From Candidatus Pantoea floridensis (GTDB lineage Bacteria > Pseudomonadota > Gammaproteobacteria > Enterobacterales > Enterobacteriaceae): a stretch of DNA of 64,000 bases. Location of the stretch: NCBI RefSeq assembly GCF_900215435.1, contig NZ_OCMY01000001.1, forward strand, positions 1,302,001-1,366,000, given 5' to 3'. Both the position numbers and the translations under genes were made by a program. A model generated the notes under the pieces. That model did no database searches and was not told where the DNA came from. It saw only the letters and a program-made list of their open reading frames with translations. Positions 8,505 to 17,392 of this stretch are shown here, one piece after another (the first letter of the stretch is position 1; each line of letters opens with the position of its first letter).

Positions 8505-10889
8505 CTATTTAAACGATCGCAGCAGCTTCTCCAGCGGCCTGACTAGCGCCAGCACAGTTTCATCCTGCACCTGCGCTGCGGCGTCCAGCTGCGCATGCAT
8601 CTGCGCGACCTCACCCGCACCGTACGCCTGATTACGCTCCAGCGCGTTCACCAAATCCAGCCCCATTCGGCTCAGCTGAGCAACCTGCTGCACCTGCTGC
8701 TGTAGCGGCTTGAGTTGATAATTGCCCAAAACCAACGGCATCACCGCATCACTGTTGTTCTGCCAGCGCTGCAGTTGCTGGCGGATCGCATGTGCCGCCG
8801 CGTGATCCGTGCGGTTAGCAATCAGGCGATCGACCTGTTTATCCAGCAAGCGCACCGCGTTGCTCTCGGCGGGCAGCACATCTGCCAACCGGTTCAAGGG
8901 TTCAAAGTAGTCGTAATGCCCCGCCTGGAATTTCAGATGTTGCCGCGTGTAGTATTGCGCCGGTTCAAGCACTTCGGCCAGCACGCGCAGCGGCGTGATG
9001 TCGCTGCTGTTTGCCAGCCGCATCATCTGCACTTCCGCTTGCTGATGCTGCTGCAAGCCCACCGAAATCGTGCCCCAGCGTTCCACGGCGCTCAAACGCC
9101 GATACATGTTATCGCTGTCGGTGACATCTTTTGCAGACCACAATCGCTCGGCCACCACAAAGGCACGCGGCCACAGGCGCGTATCGATCACCCGACTATT
9201 GACGTTCTCCGCCCACAGCGCCGCTTCACCGCCAATCAGATTATTTTGCACCTGTTCAGGCGTAGGCAGCGATGGCGCAATACCTTTTGGTACCTGCGTC
9301 AACTTGCTGCCTTCTGCTGGGTAACGTACGTTGCCCACCAGCATATAGCCGGTCAGCTTGTCTTGCGTCAGCGTCACCATCGGCTGGAAAGGTCCCATCC
9401 ACGTATCAACACTGAACGTCAGCTGCGTTGGTGAGAGCCAGCGGATATCGCTGACCATACGACGCGCTTTGCCGCTGAAATCAATAAAGCCGCGCCAGCC
9501 GTTTTTACTTTCAATCAGGGTAAAACTGCCTTTTAGCGCACTGCCTTTCAGGCGTGGCATGGTGAACTGCCAGCTCTGAGCCTGCTCGCCGGATTGCAGC
9601 TGATCCGCACCGTTGAGGCCTTGTGGCCAGGGCTCGTTGCGATAGTGATAGGCGGCGGTTTGCGGCTGATCGAGATAAAACCCGGTGGAAAGAATGCCGC
9701 GGAAGTCATTTTGCGCCACGGTGCCAAGTGCGTCCTGGCCTTGCCACGATTGAATCAGAATGCTTTTCGGCAGATCCGGATGGTAAACCTCATCCCACCC
9801 AATCATGCGGCGCTGGTGCGCTTCGAGGATTTTTTCGACGCGCTGGTTAAACCAGGCCTGCAGCGCATGCGTATCCTTCAGGCCGCGATCGCGCATAAAT
9901 TGCTGAATACGCGTCGAATCATCCCACTGCGTGGGATCAACCTCATCGCCGCCAATGTGCACATAGGGATCCGGGAAGATCGCCGTCACTTCGCCCATCA
10001 AGGTGTCGATAAAGCGGAACACCGCTTCGTTGCTGGGATCGAGCAGCGGCTTAAACACGCCCCAGCCACGCTCCATTTGATACGGCCCCGGCGCGCTCAT
10101 CAGTTCAGGCATCGCCACCGCAATCGCCGACGCATGACCCGGCAGATCGATTTCCGGCACCACGCGCACGCCGCGCTGCGTGGCATAGCGCACCACATCG
10201 CGCATCTGCTGCTGCGTATAGTACAAGCCGTCGCTGGCTTTCTCCTGCAGCTGTGGATAGTGGCTGGAGGCAAAGCGCCAACCTTGATCGTCGGTTAAGT
10301 GCCAGTGAAACACATTCATGCGCGCGGCCGCGATGCCATCGATTTGCCGCTTCACGGTTTCAATCGGCAGGAAGTGACGCGCCGAATCAATCAGTACACC
10401 GCGCCATGGAAAACGCGGTTTGTCGTCAATGGTAACGTAAGGAATTTGCGTCCCGCTTTCGGTGTTTTCGATCAGCTGCAGCACCGTTTCCATGCCGCGC
10501 ATCGCACCAAACCGCGTATTGGCTTTTAATAATACGCCTGCGCTGTTGACCACGAGATGATAGCTTTCGTCGCTGTCCGGCTGCGGAAGGGGATCAACCG
10601 CCTGGGCAATTTGCACCTGGATGCTGGGGTGATCGCTGGAGGCGCTGTCTGGCAACAGCGGCCAGCCAGTTTGCCGTGCAATGCGCGCGCGCCAGCGCGC
10701 TTCGGTTCCCTCCAGATGATCGCCCGTAATATGTAGCGTAAATTGCGGTGTCAACGCATAGGCGCCGCCAGTGCTAGGCTGCTCAACGCTCTGCGGCCAT
10801 GGCATTAAAGGGAGATCGCCTGCGGGTGCGGCGAAAGTTGAAAAAGTCATGGATAAACAACAGGCAAGCAACGTTCTTTGCAACAGCAT
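8505..10889 (-). CDS. Secreted beta-N-acetylhexosaminidase, GH20
   Basis: A glycoside hydrolase family 20 enzyme of 794 residues, expected to remove terminal N-acetylglucosamine from chitooligosaccharides or similar glycans. The signal peptide LLQRTLLACCLSMTFSTFAA defines the start at ATG 10889, with AAGGA upstream. The GH20 N-terminal domain is followed by the catalytic barrel with FPWRGVLIDSARHFLP, FHWHLTDDQGWR and the catalytic Asp-Glu pair in HIGGDEVDPTQW (near residue 315). An about 200-residue helical C-terminal region follows. The protein is probably periplasmic. It does not belong to the E. coli gene order here, and no chitin transporter or regulator is adjacent. Confidence 0.9.
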   Translation of the reverse strand: MLLQRTLLACCLSMTFSTFAAPAGDLPLMPWPQSVEQPSTGGAYALTPQFTLHITGDHLEGTEARWRARIARQTGWPLLPDSASSDHPSIQVQIAQAVDPLPQPDSDESYHLVVNSAGVLLKANTRFGAMRGMETVLQLIENTESGTQIPYVTIDDKPRFPWRGVLIDSARHFLPIETVKRQIDGIAAARMNVFHWHLTDDQGWRFASSHYPQLQEKASDGLYYTQQQMRDVVRYATQRGVRVVPEIDLPGHASAIAVAMPELMSAPGPYQMERGWGVFKPLLDPSNEAVFRFIDTLMGEVTAIFPDPYVHIGGDEVDPTQWDDSTRIQQFMRDRGLKDTHALQAWFNQRVEKILEAHQRRMIGWDEVYHPDLPKSILIQSWQGQDALGTVAQNDFRGILSTGFYLDQPQTAAYHYRNEPWPQGLNGADQLQSGEQAQSWQFTMPRLKGSALKGSFTLIESKNGWRGFIDFSGKARRMVSDIRWLSPTQLTFSVDTWMGPFQPMVTLTQDKLTGYMLVGNVRYPAEGSKLTQVPKGIAPSLPTPEQVQNNLIGGEAALWAENVNSRVIDTRLWPRAFVVAERLWSAKDVTDSDNMYRRLSAVERWGTISVGLQQHQQAEVQMMRLANSSDITPLRVLAEVLEPAQYYTRQHLKFQAGHYDYFEPLNRLADVLPAESNAVRLLDKQVDRLIANRTDHAAAHAIRQQLQRWQNNSDAVMPLVLGNYQLKPLQQQVQQVAQLSRMGLDLVNALERNQAYGAGEVAQMHAQLDAAAQVQDETVLALVRPLEKLLRSFK

Positions 10890-11057
10890 GTAGGCATCCT
10901 TGTAAATGAAACGACGGACCAAATTGGGCAAAAGGCTCATTAAACCTGTTTCGCGTTGCAAAGCAAGTGATAGCAGGCTGAAATCTGGACGGGTTAAAAC
11001 TTTTTCATTTTAGCGGGGTTAACGATTGCGCGGCTTTCAATCTTCGTTGTGGCTTCT

Positions 11058-11071
11058 TTGCTGTAGGTCAA
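11058..11071 (+). promoter_or_regulatory. FNR-like site upstream of nrdD
   Basis: TTGCTGTAGGTCAA matches eight of the ten conserved positions of the FNR consensus TTGAT-N4-ATCAA. It lies 85 bp before nrdD, and the E. coli nrdDG operon is known to be FNR-activated. The assignment rests on motif plus context. Confidence 0.5.
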
Positions 11072-11097
11072 ACAGTAGGTGATTAATTCTCCCTTAA

Positions 11098-11144
11098 GCA
11101 CCACATATAGCGGTTAAACTCCTTAAAACATCAATATGTAGTTC
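11098..11144 (+). promoter_or_regulatory. Paired NrdR boxes upstream of nrdD
   Basis: CCACATATAG (11101-11110) and CAATATGTAG (11132-11141) fit 8 and 9 of the ten core positions of the NrdR box (CwAtATaTwG). Their starts are 31 bp apart, three helical turns, which is the spacing usual for NrdR pairs upstream of ribonucleotide reductase operons. NrdR would repress nrdDG when dATP is high. Confidence 0.65.
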
Positions 11145-11156
11145 TACGGAGAGAAG

Positions 11157-13295
11157 ATGGCGACGGTGGTGATTAAGCGTGACGGTTGCAGAGTGCCGTT
11201 TGATGCGCAGCGAATTGAAGCGGCAGTGCAGGCTGCCGCGCGTGCAGCACAGATCGACGATACGGCATGGTGCGAACAGGTTGCTAAACAGGTGAGCCAG
11301 CAGCTTGCTGCGCACGCGGAAGTGGATATACGCGATATTCAGTGCGCAGTAGAAGAGACGTTGATGAGTGGCCGCTGGCCGCAATTGGCGCGCGCTTATA
11401 TCGAATACCGTCACGATCGTGACCTGGCACGCGAGCAGCGTGGCAAACTGCATCACGCTATCCGTGGGCTGGTTGAACAAACTAACGCCGCTTTGCTCAA
11501 TGAAAATGCTAACAAAGACAGCAAAGTGATCCCAACGCAGCGCGATCTGCTGGCAGGGATCGTTGCTAAACACTATGCGCAGCAGCAACTACTGCCGCGC
11601 GATGTGGTATTGGCGCACGAGCGCGGGGAAATTCACTATCACGATCTCGACTACTCCCCCTTCTTCCCGATGTTTAACTGCATGCTGATCGATCTGCACG
11701 GCATGCTGACCAACGGTTTCAAAATGGGTAATGCCGAAATCGAGCCGCCCAAATCGATCGCTACCGCCACGGCGGTCACCGCGCAGATTATTGCCCAGGT
11801 TGCCAGCCATATTTATGGCGGTACCACCATCAACCGCATTGATGAAGTGCTGGCACCGTTCGTCACTCTCAGTCTGGAAAAACACCGCGCGGTCGCGCAG
11901 GAGTGGCAAATTGCTGATGCCGAAGCCTACGCTCGGGCTCGTACCGAGAAAGAGTGCTATGACGCGTTTCAGTCGCTGGAATACGAAGTGAATACGCTGC
12001 ACACCGCCAACGGCCAGACGCCCTTTGTCACCTTCGGCTTCGGTCTCGGCACAGATTGGGCAGCACGCCTGATTCAACAGTCGATCCTGCGTAACCGCAT
12101 CGCCGGGCTGGGCAAAAATCACAAAACCGCCGTGTTCCCGAAACTGGTGTTTGCTATTCGCGAAGGCGTTAATCGCAGCAAGGGGGATTTTAATTATGAT
12201 ATCAAGCAACTGGCGCTGGAGTGCGCCAGCAAGCGCATGTACCCCGACATCCTTAACTACGAGAAAGTGGTGGAGGTCACCGGCTCATTTAAAACGCCGA
12301 TGGGCTGCCGTAGCTTCCTGGGCGTTTACGAGGAGAACGGCGAACAAATTCATGAAGGCCGCAACAATATTGGGGTGATCAGCCTGAACCTGCCACGTAT
12401 CGCGCTGGAGGCGAAAGGTAATGACGCGCAGTTCTGGCTACTGCTGGATGAACGTTTGGCGCTAGCGAAACGTGCATTAATGACGCGCATTGCCCGGCTG
12501 GAAAAAACCAAAGCGCGCGTAGCGCCCATTCTCTATATGGAAGGCGCCTGCGGCGTGCGGCTGAAAGCCGATGACGAAGTCGGCGCCATTTTCCGCAACG
12601 GTCGCGCATCCATTTCCCTTGGCTATATTGGTCTGCACGAAACGCTGAACGCGCTGAGCGGTAACGAAGTACATCCTTATGATGCGGATTATCTGCGTGA
12701 AAAAGGCGTGGCGATTGTGACGCATCTGCGCAACGCGGTGGATGCCTGGAAAGCCGAAACTGGTTACGGCTTCAGTTTGTACAGCACGCCGAGCGAGAAT
12801 TTGTGCGATCGCTTCTGCCGTCTCGATGCCGCTGAGTTTGGCGTAGTCGCCGGCGTGACCGATAAAGGGTATTACACCAATAGCTTCCATCTCGACGTCG
12901 AGAAAAAGGTCAATCCTTACGATAAGATCGACTTTGAAGCACCCTATCCGGCCATCGCCAACGGCGGTTTCATCTGTTACGGCGAATATCCCAACATCCA
13001 GCACAATCTCAAAGCGCTGGAAGACGTGTGGGACTACAGCTATCACCGCGTGCCCTATTACGGCACCAACACGCCGATTGATGAGTGCTACGAATGTGGC
13101 TTTAGCGGCGAGTTCAGCTGTACCAGCAAAGGTTTTACCTGCCCATGCTGCGGTAATCACGACCCGGCGCGCGTTTCGGTGACGCGTCGCGTGTGCGGCT
13201 ATCTCGGCAGTCCGGACGCGCGTCCATTTAATGCCGGTAAGCAGGAAGAGGTACAGCGCCGCGTCAAACATCTGGAGACAGGACAACTGGGATGA
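11157..13295 (+). CDS. nrdD: Anaerobic ribonucleoside-triphosphate reductase, class III
   Basis: Glycyl-radical enzyme reducing NTPs to dNTPs without oxygen. The 712-residue length is normal. An N-terminal ATP-cone (VVIKRDGCRVPFDAQRI) provides allosteric control. The C-terminal zinc site is visible as CYECGFSGEFSC and CPCCGN, and the glycyl-radical loop is RRVCGYLG near residue 680. The stop overlaps the nrdG start in ATGA, implying coupling with its activase. FNR-like and NrdR sites upstream fit anaerobic, dNTP-controlled expression. Confidence 0.98.
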   Translation: MATVVIKRDGCRVPFDAQRIEAAVQAAARAAQIDDTAWCEQVAKQVSQQLAAHAEVDIRDIQCAVEETLMSGRWPQLARAYIEYRHDRDLAREQRGKLHHAIRGLVEQTNAALLNENANKDSKVIPTQRDLLAGIVAKHYAQQQLLPRDVVLAHERGEIHYHDLDYSPFFPMFNCMLIDLHGMLTNGFKMGNAEIEPPKSIATATAVTAQIIAQVASHIYGGTTINRIDEVLAPFVTLSLEKHRAVAQEWQIADAEAYARARTEKECYDAFQSLEYEVNTLHTANGQTPFVTFGFGLGTDWAARLIQQSILRNRIAGLGKNHKTAVFPKLVFAIREGVNRSKGDFNYDIKQLALECASKRMYPDILNYEKVVEVTGSFKTPMGCRSFLGVYEENGEQIHEGRNNIGVISLNLPRIALEAKGNDAQFWLLLDERLALAKRALMTRIARLEKTKARVAPILYMEGACGVRLKADDEVGAIFRNGRASISLGYIGLHETLNALSGNEVHPYDADYLREKGVAIVTHLRNAVDAWKAETGYGFSLYSTPSENLCDRFCRLDAAEFGVVAGVTDKGYYTNSFHLDVEKKVNPYDKIDFEAPYPAIANGGFICYGEYPNIQHNLKALEDVWDYSYHRVPYYGTNTPIDECYECGFSGEFSCTSKGFTCPCCGNHDPARVSVTRRVCGYLGSPDARPFNAGKQEEVQRRVKHLETGQLG

Positions 13296-13810
13296 TGCAT
13301 ATCCACCGCTACTATCCCGTCGATATTGTTAATGGACCCGGCACCCGCTGCACGCTGTTTGTAGCGGGCTGCGAGCATCAGTGTCGCGGCTGCTATAACC
13401 AGAGCACGTGGCGAGTGGATTCTGGCGTGCCCTTTACGCTGGAGATGGAAGAGCAGCTGATTGCCGATCTTAACGATCGGCGGATTCCACGCCAGGGATT
13501 GTCACTGAGCGGTGGCGATCCGCTGCATCCGCATAACGTGCCGCATATTCGCCGCCTGGTGAAGCGCGTGCGGCGTGAATGTCCGGATAAGGATATCTGG
13601 CTGTGGACCGGTTACGAAATGGCAGAGCTTAGCGATGCGCAGCGCGAAGTGCTGGATGAGATTGACGTGCTGATCGACGGACGTTTTATTGAGGCAGAGA
13701 AAGATGCGCGGCTGCTGTGGCGCGGCAGCCGCAATCAGAAAATGTGGTGGCTACGCCAGCCACAAACCGAGCACGCCGAGCAGCATCCCGCTGCAGGCCA
13801 CGCCGATTAG
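13292..13810 (+). CDS. nrdG: Anaerobic ribonucleotide reductase activating protein (radical SAM), with C-terminal extension
   Basis: Radical SAM activase that generates the glycyl radical on NrdD. The [4Fe-4S] motif is CEHQCRGC (CX3CX2C) near residue 28, and SLSGGDPLHP is the conserved SAM-site strand. Family members of about 154 residues end around the WWLR position, but here the frame continues about 17 residues (QPQTEHAEQHPAAGHAD) to a TAG. That tail lies on the opposite strand to the 3' end of yraQ, so the two genes overlap by 60 bp. The extension is probably not functional and may mark a rearrangement junction. Confidence 0.95.
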   Translation: MMHIHRYYPVDIVNGPGTRCTLFVAGCEHQCRGCYNQSTWRVDSGVPFTLEMEEQLIADLNDRRIPRQGLSLSGGDPLHPHNVPHIRRLVKRVRRECPDKDIWLWTGYEMAELSDAQREVLDEIDVLIDGRFIEAEKDARLLWRGSRNQKMWWLRQPQTEHAEQHPAAGHAD

Positions 13811-14785
13811 CGCGATCCACAACGCACGGGCGGGAAATGCCCGATGCAACATCAATAAAGACGGCACACTGACGGCGGGCAGCGTCACTAGCAACGCCAG
13901 CGCAGGCGCAATTCCCATGCCCGCCAACATCATAGTCTGCACAATCGGGATTTCTGCGGCGGTGGGAATCACAAACAGGCAGCCCGCAATCGCCATTAAC
14001 ATCACCCAGATCAGCGTATTGCCCACCGCACCATTAGCATGCGGAAACAGCCAAACTCGTGCAGCTCCAAGCAACAATACCGCGACGATATACAGCGGAA
14101 TGGTGTTGCAGAACAATCGCCACATCACCCGCAGCCAGCGTGTCAGAAACGGTTGTTCATCGTGAGTAACCGTGACGGGCGCAGCAACGACCTGATCGGG
14201 CACGCTGCGTTGCACCAGCCAGGCGATACCCAACACCATGATCAGACCAGCCACCAGCCGAATGGCCGCAACGTTCCAGCCGAGCACAAAGCCCATAAAA
14301 ATCAGCGTTGCCGGGTTGAGTAACGGATTCGCCAGCCAAAACGCCATCGCCGCGCCGCTCGAAACCTGCGACTGACGCAAGCCAGCGGTCACCGGTGCCG
14401 CACAGCAGCTGCACATCATACCCGGCAAGCCCAGACCGGTGCCGACCAGCGTAGAGCCGAAGCGCGAGTCGCCCATCAAACGCATCAGCCAGCTGCGCGG
14501 AACCAGCACCTGCACCAGCGAGCCCAGAATCACACCCAGCACTGCCGCTTTCCATACCGCAAGAAAATAGACCATGGCGTAATCGAGCGCCGCGCGCCAC
14601 GGCGAGTCAGCCGCATTGGCCAGGATCGATTTACCGATCGAGTGGGTTTCAGCGGCAGTAAAAGCTTTACCGTAATAGGGCTGCCATTTGACATACCATA
14701 GGCCGATGACCACCACGGCCAAAAACAGCAGCGGTTTCCACCAGGCAAAGCGTGCTGCCGATGCTGAGGGGATACATTGAGTCAT
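13751..14785 (-). CDS. yraQ: Permease YraQ (ArsP/DUF318 family)
   Basis: A polytopic inner-membrane permease of 344 residues, about ten hydrophobic segments. The conserved FTAAETHSIGKSIL, the cysteine-rich membrane motif PGMMCSCCAAPVTAG and FWLANPLLNPATLIFMGFVLGW mark the ArsP_1 family; sequence and neighbourhood (yraQ-yhbO) match E. coli YraQ. Related ArsP proteins export organoarsenicals and the paired cysteines are suggestive, but the substrate of YraQ is unknown. ATG 14785 has GGAA eight bases upstream; a TTG six codons earlier is an alternative. The 3' end overlaps nrdG. Confidence 0.88.
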   Translation of the reverse strand: MTQCIPSASAARFAWWKPLLFLAVVVIGLWYVKWQPYYGKAFTAAETHSIGKSILANAADSPWRAALDYAMVYFLAVWKAAVLGVILGSLVQVLVPRSWLMRLMGDSRFGSTLVGTGLGLPGMMCSCCAAPVTAGLRQSQVSSGAAMAFWLANPLLNPATLIFMGFVLGWNVAAIRLVAGLIMVLGIAWLVQRSVPDQVVAAPVTVTHDEQPFLTRWLRVMWRLFCNTIPLYIVAVLLLGAARVWLFPHANGAVGNTLIWVMLMAIAGCLFVIPTAAEIPIVQTMMLAGMGIAPALALLVTLPAVSVPSLLMLHRAFPARALWIALIGVACSGMLLGVLGLWLA

Positions 14786-14796
14786 AACAGATTCCG

Positions 14797-14810
14797 TATT
14801 CAACTGAATA
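14797..14810. promoter_or_regulatory. Palindrome in the yraQ leader, possible operator
   Basis: TATTCAACTGAATA is a perfect inverted repeat (6-bp arms, 2-bp centre) lying 11 bp upstream of the yraQ ATG. Metal- or arsenic-responsive dimeric repressors bind sites of this general shape, but no repressor gene is adjacent, so this is only a candidate. Confidence 0.3.
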
Positions 14811-15021
14811 ACGATTACCGCGCCGGGAGACGCGCTGAAGAGACCGCATTGTTATGCAGGTCTTTCGAATCTGCCATATTCAAACGGTGCAAACTTGATC
14901 CATCTCGGAAATTTACCTCGGTTGCGTTCAGCCGGCTGGCTTGCATTTTTCGCCATGGCGACCAGGCTTGTGGGTGAGTTATGTAACTAACACCCGTTCG
15001 GAATCAGCAAGGAGGAAAAAG

Positions 15022-15543
15022 ATGAGCAAGAAAATAGCGGTACTGATTACCGATGAATTTGAAGACTCAGAGTTTACCTCACCGGCGGAGGCTTACACCA
15101 AGGCCGGCCACCAAGTGGTCACCATTGAGATGCAAGCCGGTAAAATCGTCAAAGGTAAACAGGGCAAAGCCGAGGTCAAAATCGATAAAGACATCGATGA
15201 TGTCAGCGCGGCAGAATTCGATGCACTGCTGCTGCCAGGTGGACACTCGCCCGACGCCCTGCGCGGCGACGATCGTTTTGTCAACTTCACCAAAGAGTTT
15301 GTGGCCAGCGGCAAACCGATCTTTGCCATTTGTCATGGCCCGCAGCTGCTGATCAGTGCCAACGGCGTACGTGGCCGCAAAATGACCTGTGTAAAAGCTA
15401 TCGCCATTGATCTGCGCAATGCCGGTGCGGATTTTTATGATAAAGAAGTGGTGGTGGATGACGACAAGCTCGTGACCAGCCGCACGCCAGAGGATCTGCC
15501 CGCGTTTAATCGCGAATCGCTGCGCATTTTGAACGCTGCTTAA
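15022..15543 (+). CDS. yhbO: DJ-1/PfpI-family protein YhbO (deglycase 2)
   Basis: A 173-residue cytoplasmic protein of the DJ-1/PfpI superfamily. E. coli YhbO has been described as a stress protein with protein and nucleotide deglycase activity, which is debated. The start MSKKIAVLITDEFEDSEFTS is set by a strong AGGAGG seven bases before ATG 15022; the open frame continues upstream without support. The nucleophile cysteine sits in the elbow FAICHGPQLLIS (near residue 104), and the glutamate in EFEDSE is the usual partner. Located between yraQ and yhbP as in E. coli. Confidence 0.96.
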   Translation: MSKKIAVLITDEFEDSEFTSPAEAYTKAGHQVVTIEMQAGKIVKGKQGKAEVKIDKDIDDVSAAEFDALLLPGGHSPDALRGDDRFVNFTKEFVASGKPIFAICHGPQLLISANGVRGRKMTCVKAIAIDLRNAGADFYDKEVVVDDDKLVTSRTPEDLPAFNRESLRILNAA

Positions 15544-15561
15544 GCTCTTCTTTCGCATTGG

Positions 15562-15581
15562 GGTCGCCATAAATGGCGCCC
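15562..15581. repeat. Palindromic repeat module A, single copy
   Basis: GGTCGCCAT-AA-ATGGCGCCC is module A of the elements at 3812 and 8481 with one changed base in the right arm, followed by the CTACG linker. It lies between the convergent yhbO and yhbP genes and abuts the yhbP stop. Confidence 0.8.
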
Positions 15582-16007
15582 CTACGACCTTGTCCATATT
15601 ATCTTCTTACCAAATCCCAGCGCATTGTCGGTCATCTTCACTTCGTCGAGCGTGATCTCCCAGAGCGGCGCAGTGACTTTTTTCGCCACCGGAAAACGCC
15701 TTTGATAGGCACGGCGCGCTATCGCCTCCCGTTCTCCACTCAGCTGCGTAATCTGACCACGATACTGCACGCCTTTAATCAACAGCACACTTTTCGGCTG
15801 GCCATTAATGGTGCCCGCAATACGTGGATTCATCTGCATTAACTGGCCATGACGGGTTTCCAGCTCAGTCATCAGCCAGAACGCCATGCTCGTTTCATCA
15901 AACACGTAAAAACAGTTAGCACACCAACTCTCGTCGCCGCTAGTCGCACAAAGCGAGAGCACGTGCTGCTTCTTCAGATAGCGAATCAGATGGGAAAGGT
16001 CAGACAA
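15582..16007 (-). CDS. yhbP: UPF0306 family protein YhbP
   Basis: A 141-residue protein of the flavin-reductase-like/pyridoxamine-oxidase-like beta-barrel superfamily. Function is unknown. The family pattern is clear in [26 protein letters not shown] and LGFGKKIIW at the C-terminus, and matches E. coli YhbP, which has the same neighbours. It is divergent from yhbQ. Confidence 0.92.
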   Translation of the reverse strand: MSDLSHLIRYLKKQHVLSLCATSGDESWCANCFYVFDETSMAFWLMTELETRHGQLMQMNPRIAGTINGQPKSVLLIKGVQYRGQITQLSGEREAIARRAYQRRFPVAKKVTAPLWEITLDEVKMTDNALGFGKKIIWTRS

Positions 16008-16087
16008 AGTGCGACTCCGTATGGCAAATAGCAGTGAGGACTGAAGCGCGCTACACTGCCTGCCAGCTATTTTTTGAGATGAGTATT

Positions 16088-16375
16088 ATGGAACAGCGCT
16101 GGCAGCTTTATCTGCTACAAACTGCCGCTGGCATGCTTTATACCGGCATTACCACTGACGTTAATCGCCGTTTGCAGCAACATCAGCAGGGGCGCGGAGC
16201 ACGCTCGCTGCGTGGCAAAGGTCCGCTGACGCTGGTTTTTCACTGTGATGCGGGTGACAGGGCTGCGGCTTCGCGCCTGGAATATCAGGTTAAGCAGCTA
16301 AGCCGCGCACAGAAACTGCAGCTGGTTGCGCAGCAGCCGCCCTGCCTGATGACCTGGTTTAGTCGAGACGATTAA
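16088..16375 (+). CDS. yhbQ: GIY-YIG nuclease-like protein YhbQ
   Basis: A 95-residue GIY-YIG superfamily protein. E. coli YhbQ is described as a DNA-damage-related endonuclease; I know this only from the family. The motif appears as [18 protein letters not shown] (residues 6-23), with the catalytic-type Arg in [20 protein letters not shown] and the Glu in RLEYQVKQL. The start at ATG 16088 has a GA-rich stretch upstream; ATG 16079 is possible but its ribosome site is too close. The 3' end overlaps yhbS by 17 bp, tail to tail. Confidence 0.93.
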   Translation: MEQRWQLYLLQTAAGMLYTGITTDVNRRLQQHQQGRGARSLRGKGPLTLVFHCDAGDRAAASRLEYQVKQLSRAQKLQLVAQQPPCLMTWFSRDD

Positions 16376-16865
16376 ACGGTAGCGCGAATTCGATCAACCC
16401 TTCCACGCCGACAAACGCGTCGTCTGCCAGTTTGTACACCTGAAAAGCGGCTTCGCTGCCTAACCAACGACAGTGCAAACCATGACGCGCAGCGGGCTCA
16501 AAACCGAGCGGATTGTAGAACTCAGGATCGCCCAGCACCACCACAGCGCTATAGCTGAACTCGTTGAGTGAATCCAATCCTTCGTACACCAGTTTTTTAG
16601 CCAGCCCTTGCCCGCGCACCGATTCATCCACGGCGAGCGGGGCCAAAGCGACCCAGTTACGGTCTTCACCTTGCAAGGTCACCGGGCTAAAAGCGGCATA
16701 ACCCAGCACCTGACCTTCATCATCCGTGGCGACAACGCCGAGAGTAAGCAAGCCATCTTCGCGCAGTTGTTGAATTAATTCCGCTTCGGCCGCGGTAGCA
16801 AAACTGCGCCTTAACAGGCTATCGATGCCTGCGGCATCAACGCCAATTTCAGTACGAATTAACAT
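16359..16865 (-). CDS. yhbS: GNAT acetyltransferase YhbS
   Basis: A 168-residue GNAT acetyltransferase. The acetyl-CoA loop is [16 protein letters not shown] (near residue 83), and [18 protein letters not shown] is the family signature of YhbS-like proteins. The acceptor is not evident. The start overlaps the ubiT stop by 7 bp, so the two are translationally coupled. Confidence 0.93.
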   Translation of the reverse strand: MLIRTEIGVDAAGIDSLLRRSFATAAEAELIQQLREDGLLTLGVVATDDEGQVLGYAAFSPVTLQGEDRNWVALAPLAVDESVRGQGLAKKLVYEGLDSLNEFSYSAVVVLGDPEFYNPLGFEPAARHGLHCRWLGSEAAFQVYKLADDAFVGVEGLIEFALPFNRLD

Positions 16866-17392
16866 GAGATCCCCGCGCGCGCCTCAGCGGCCTTCGCGTC
16901 CTGTTTCATTCCTGCTTCAATAAAAGCAGCCAGCTGCTGCAACCCCGTGCGTAAAGGCGTGGGCATGGCATCCAGTTCAATGGCATCCATTAGGTTCTTC
17001 ACCTCCAGACCCAGCTCCGTGTCACCTTCAATCACCAACCGGCGTTGAAAGAACAACATATCGGGATCCGCTTTGCGTGCTGCTACCAGCAACAGATCGT
17101 TGGCTTCGCCGCGAAACCAGACATCAGCTTCGGTGTCGCGCGAAACGGTCAGGCGCCCTGCTTGCAGGGTGGTGATCCAGCGTAGATTGACATCGGCAAT
17201 CTCGATTCCCAGAAAGCGCCCTTCCAGAAAGTCTAACTCACCTTCGGACAAAGCATGACGAAATTGCCAGTTTAAGAGTTGTTGCAGAATGGCTTTTTTC
17301 AACGGGAACGGAGTGATAGAAACCGGTAAGGCTAGGAATTCTGGTCCTTTTTCAACAATCAAACCACGTAAGCGCGCAAACATCATCGACAT
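16859..17392 (-). CDS. ubiT: UbiT, SCP2-domain ubiquinone biosynthesis accessory factor
   Basis: A 177-residue SCP2-like lipid-carrier protein (formerly YhbT). In E. coli UbiT, UbiU and UbiV together allow oxygen-independent ubiquinone synthesis; UbiT is thought to bind the hydrophobic intermediates. The segment LNWQFRHALSEGELDFLEGRFLGI is typical. It is transcribed away from ubiUV across a 194-bp divergent gap, with yhbS downstream. Confidence 0.92.
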   Translation of the reverse strand: MSMMFARLRGLIVEKGPEFLALPVSITPFPLKKAILQQLLNWQFRHALSEGELDFLEGRFLGIEIADVNLRWITTLQAGRLTVSRDTEADVWFRGEANDLLLVAARKADPDMLFFQRRLVIEGDTELGLEVKNLMDAIELDAMPTPLRTGLQQLAAFIEAGMKQDAKAAEARAGISC

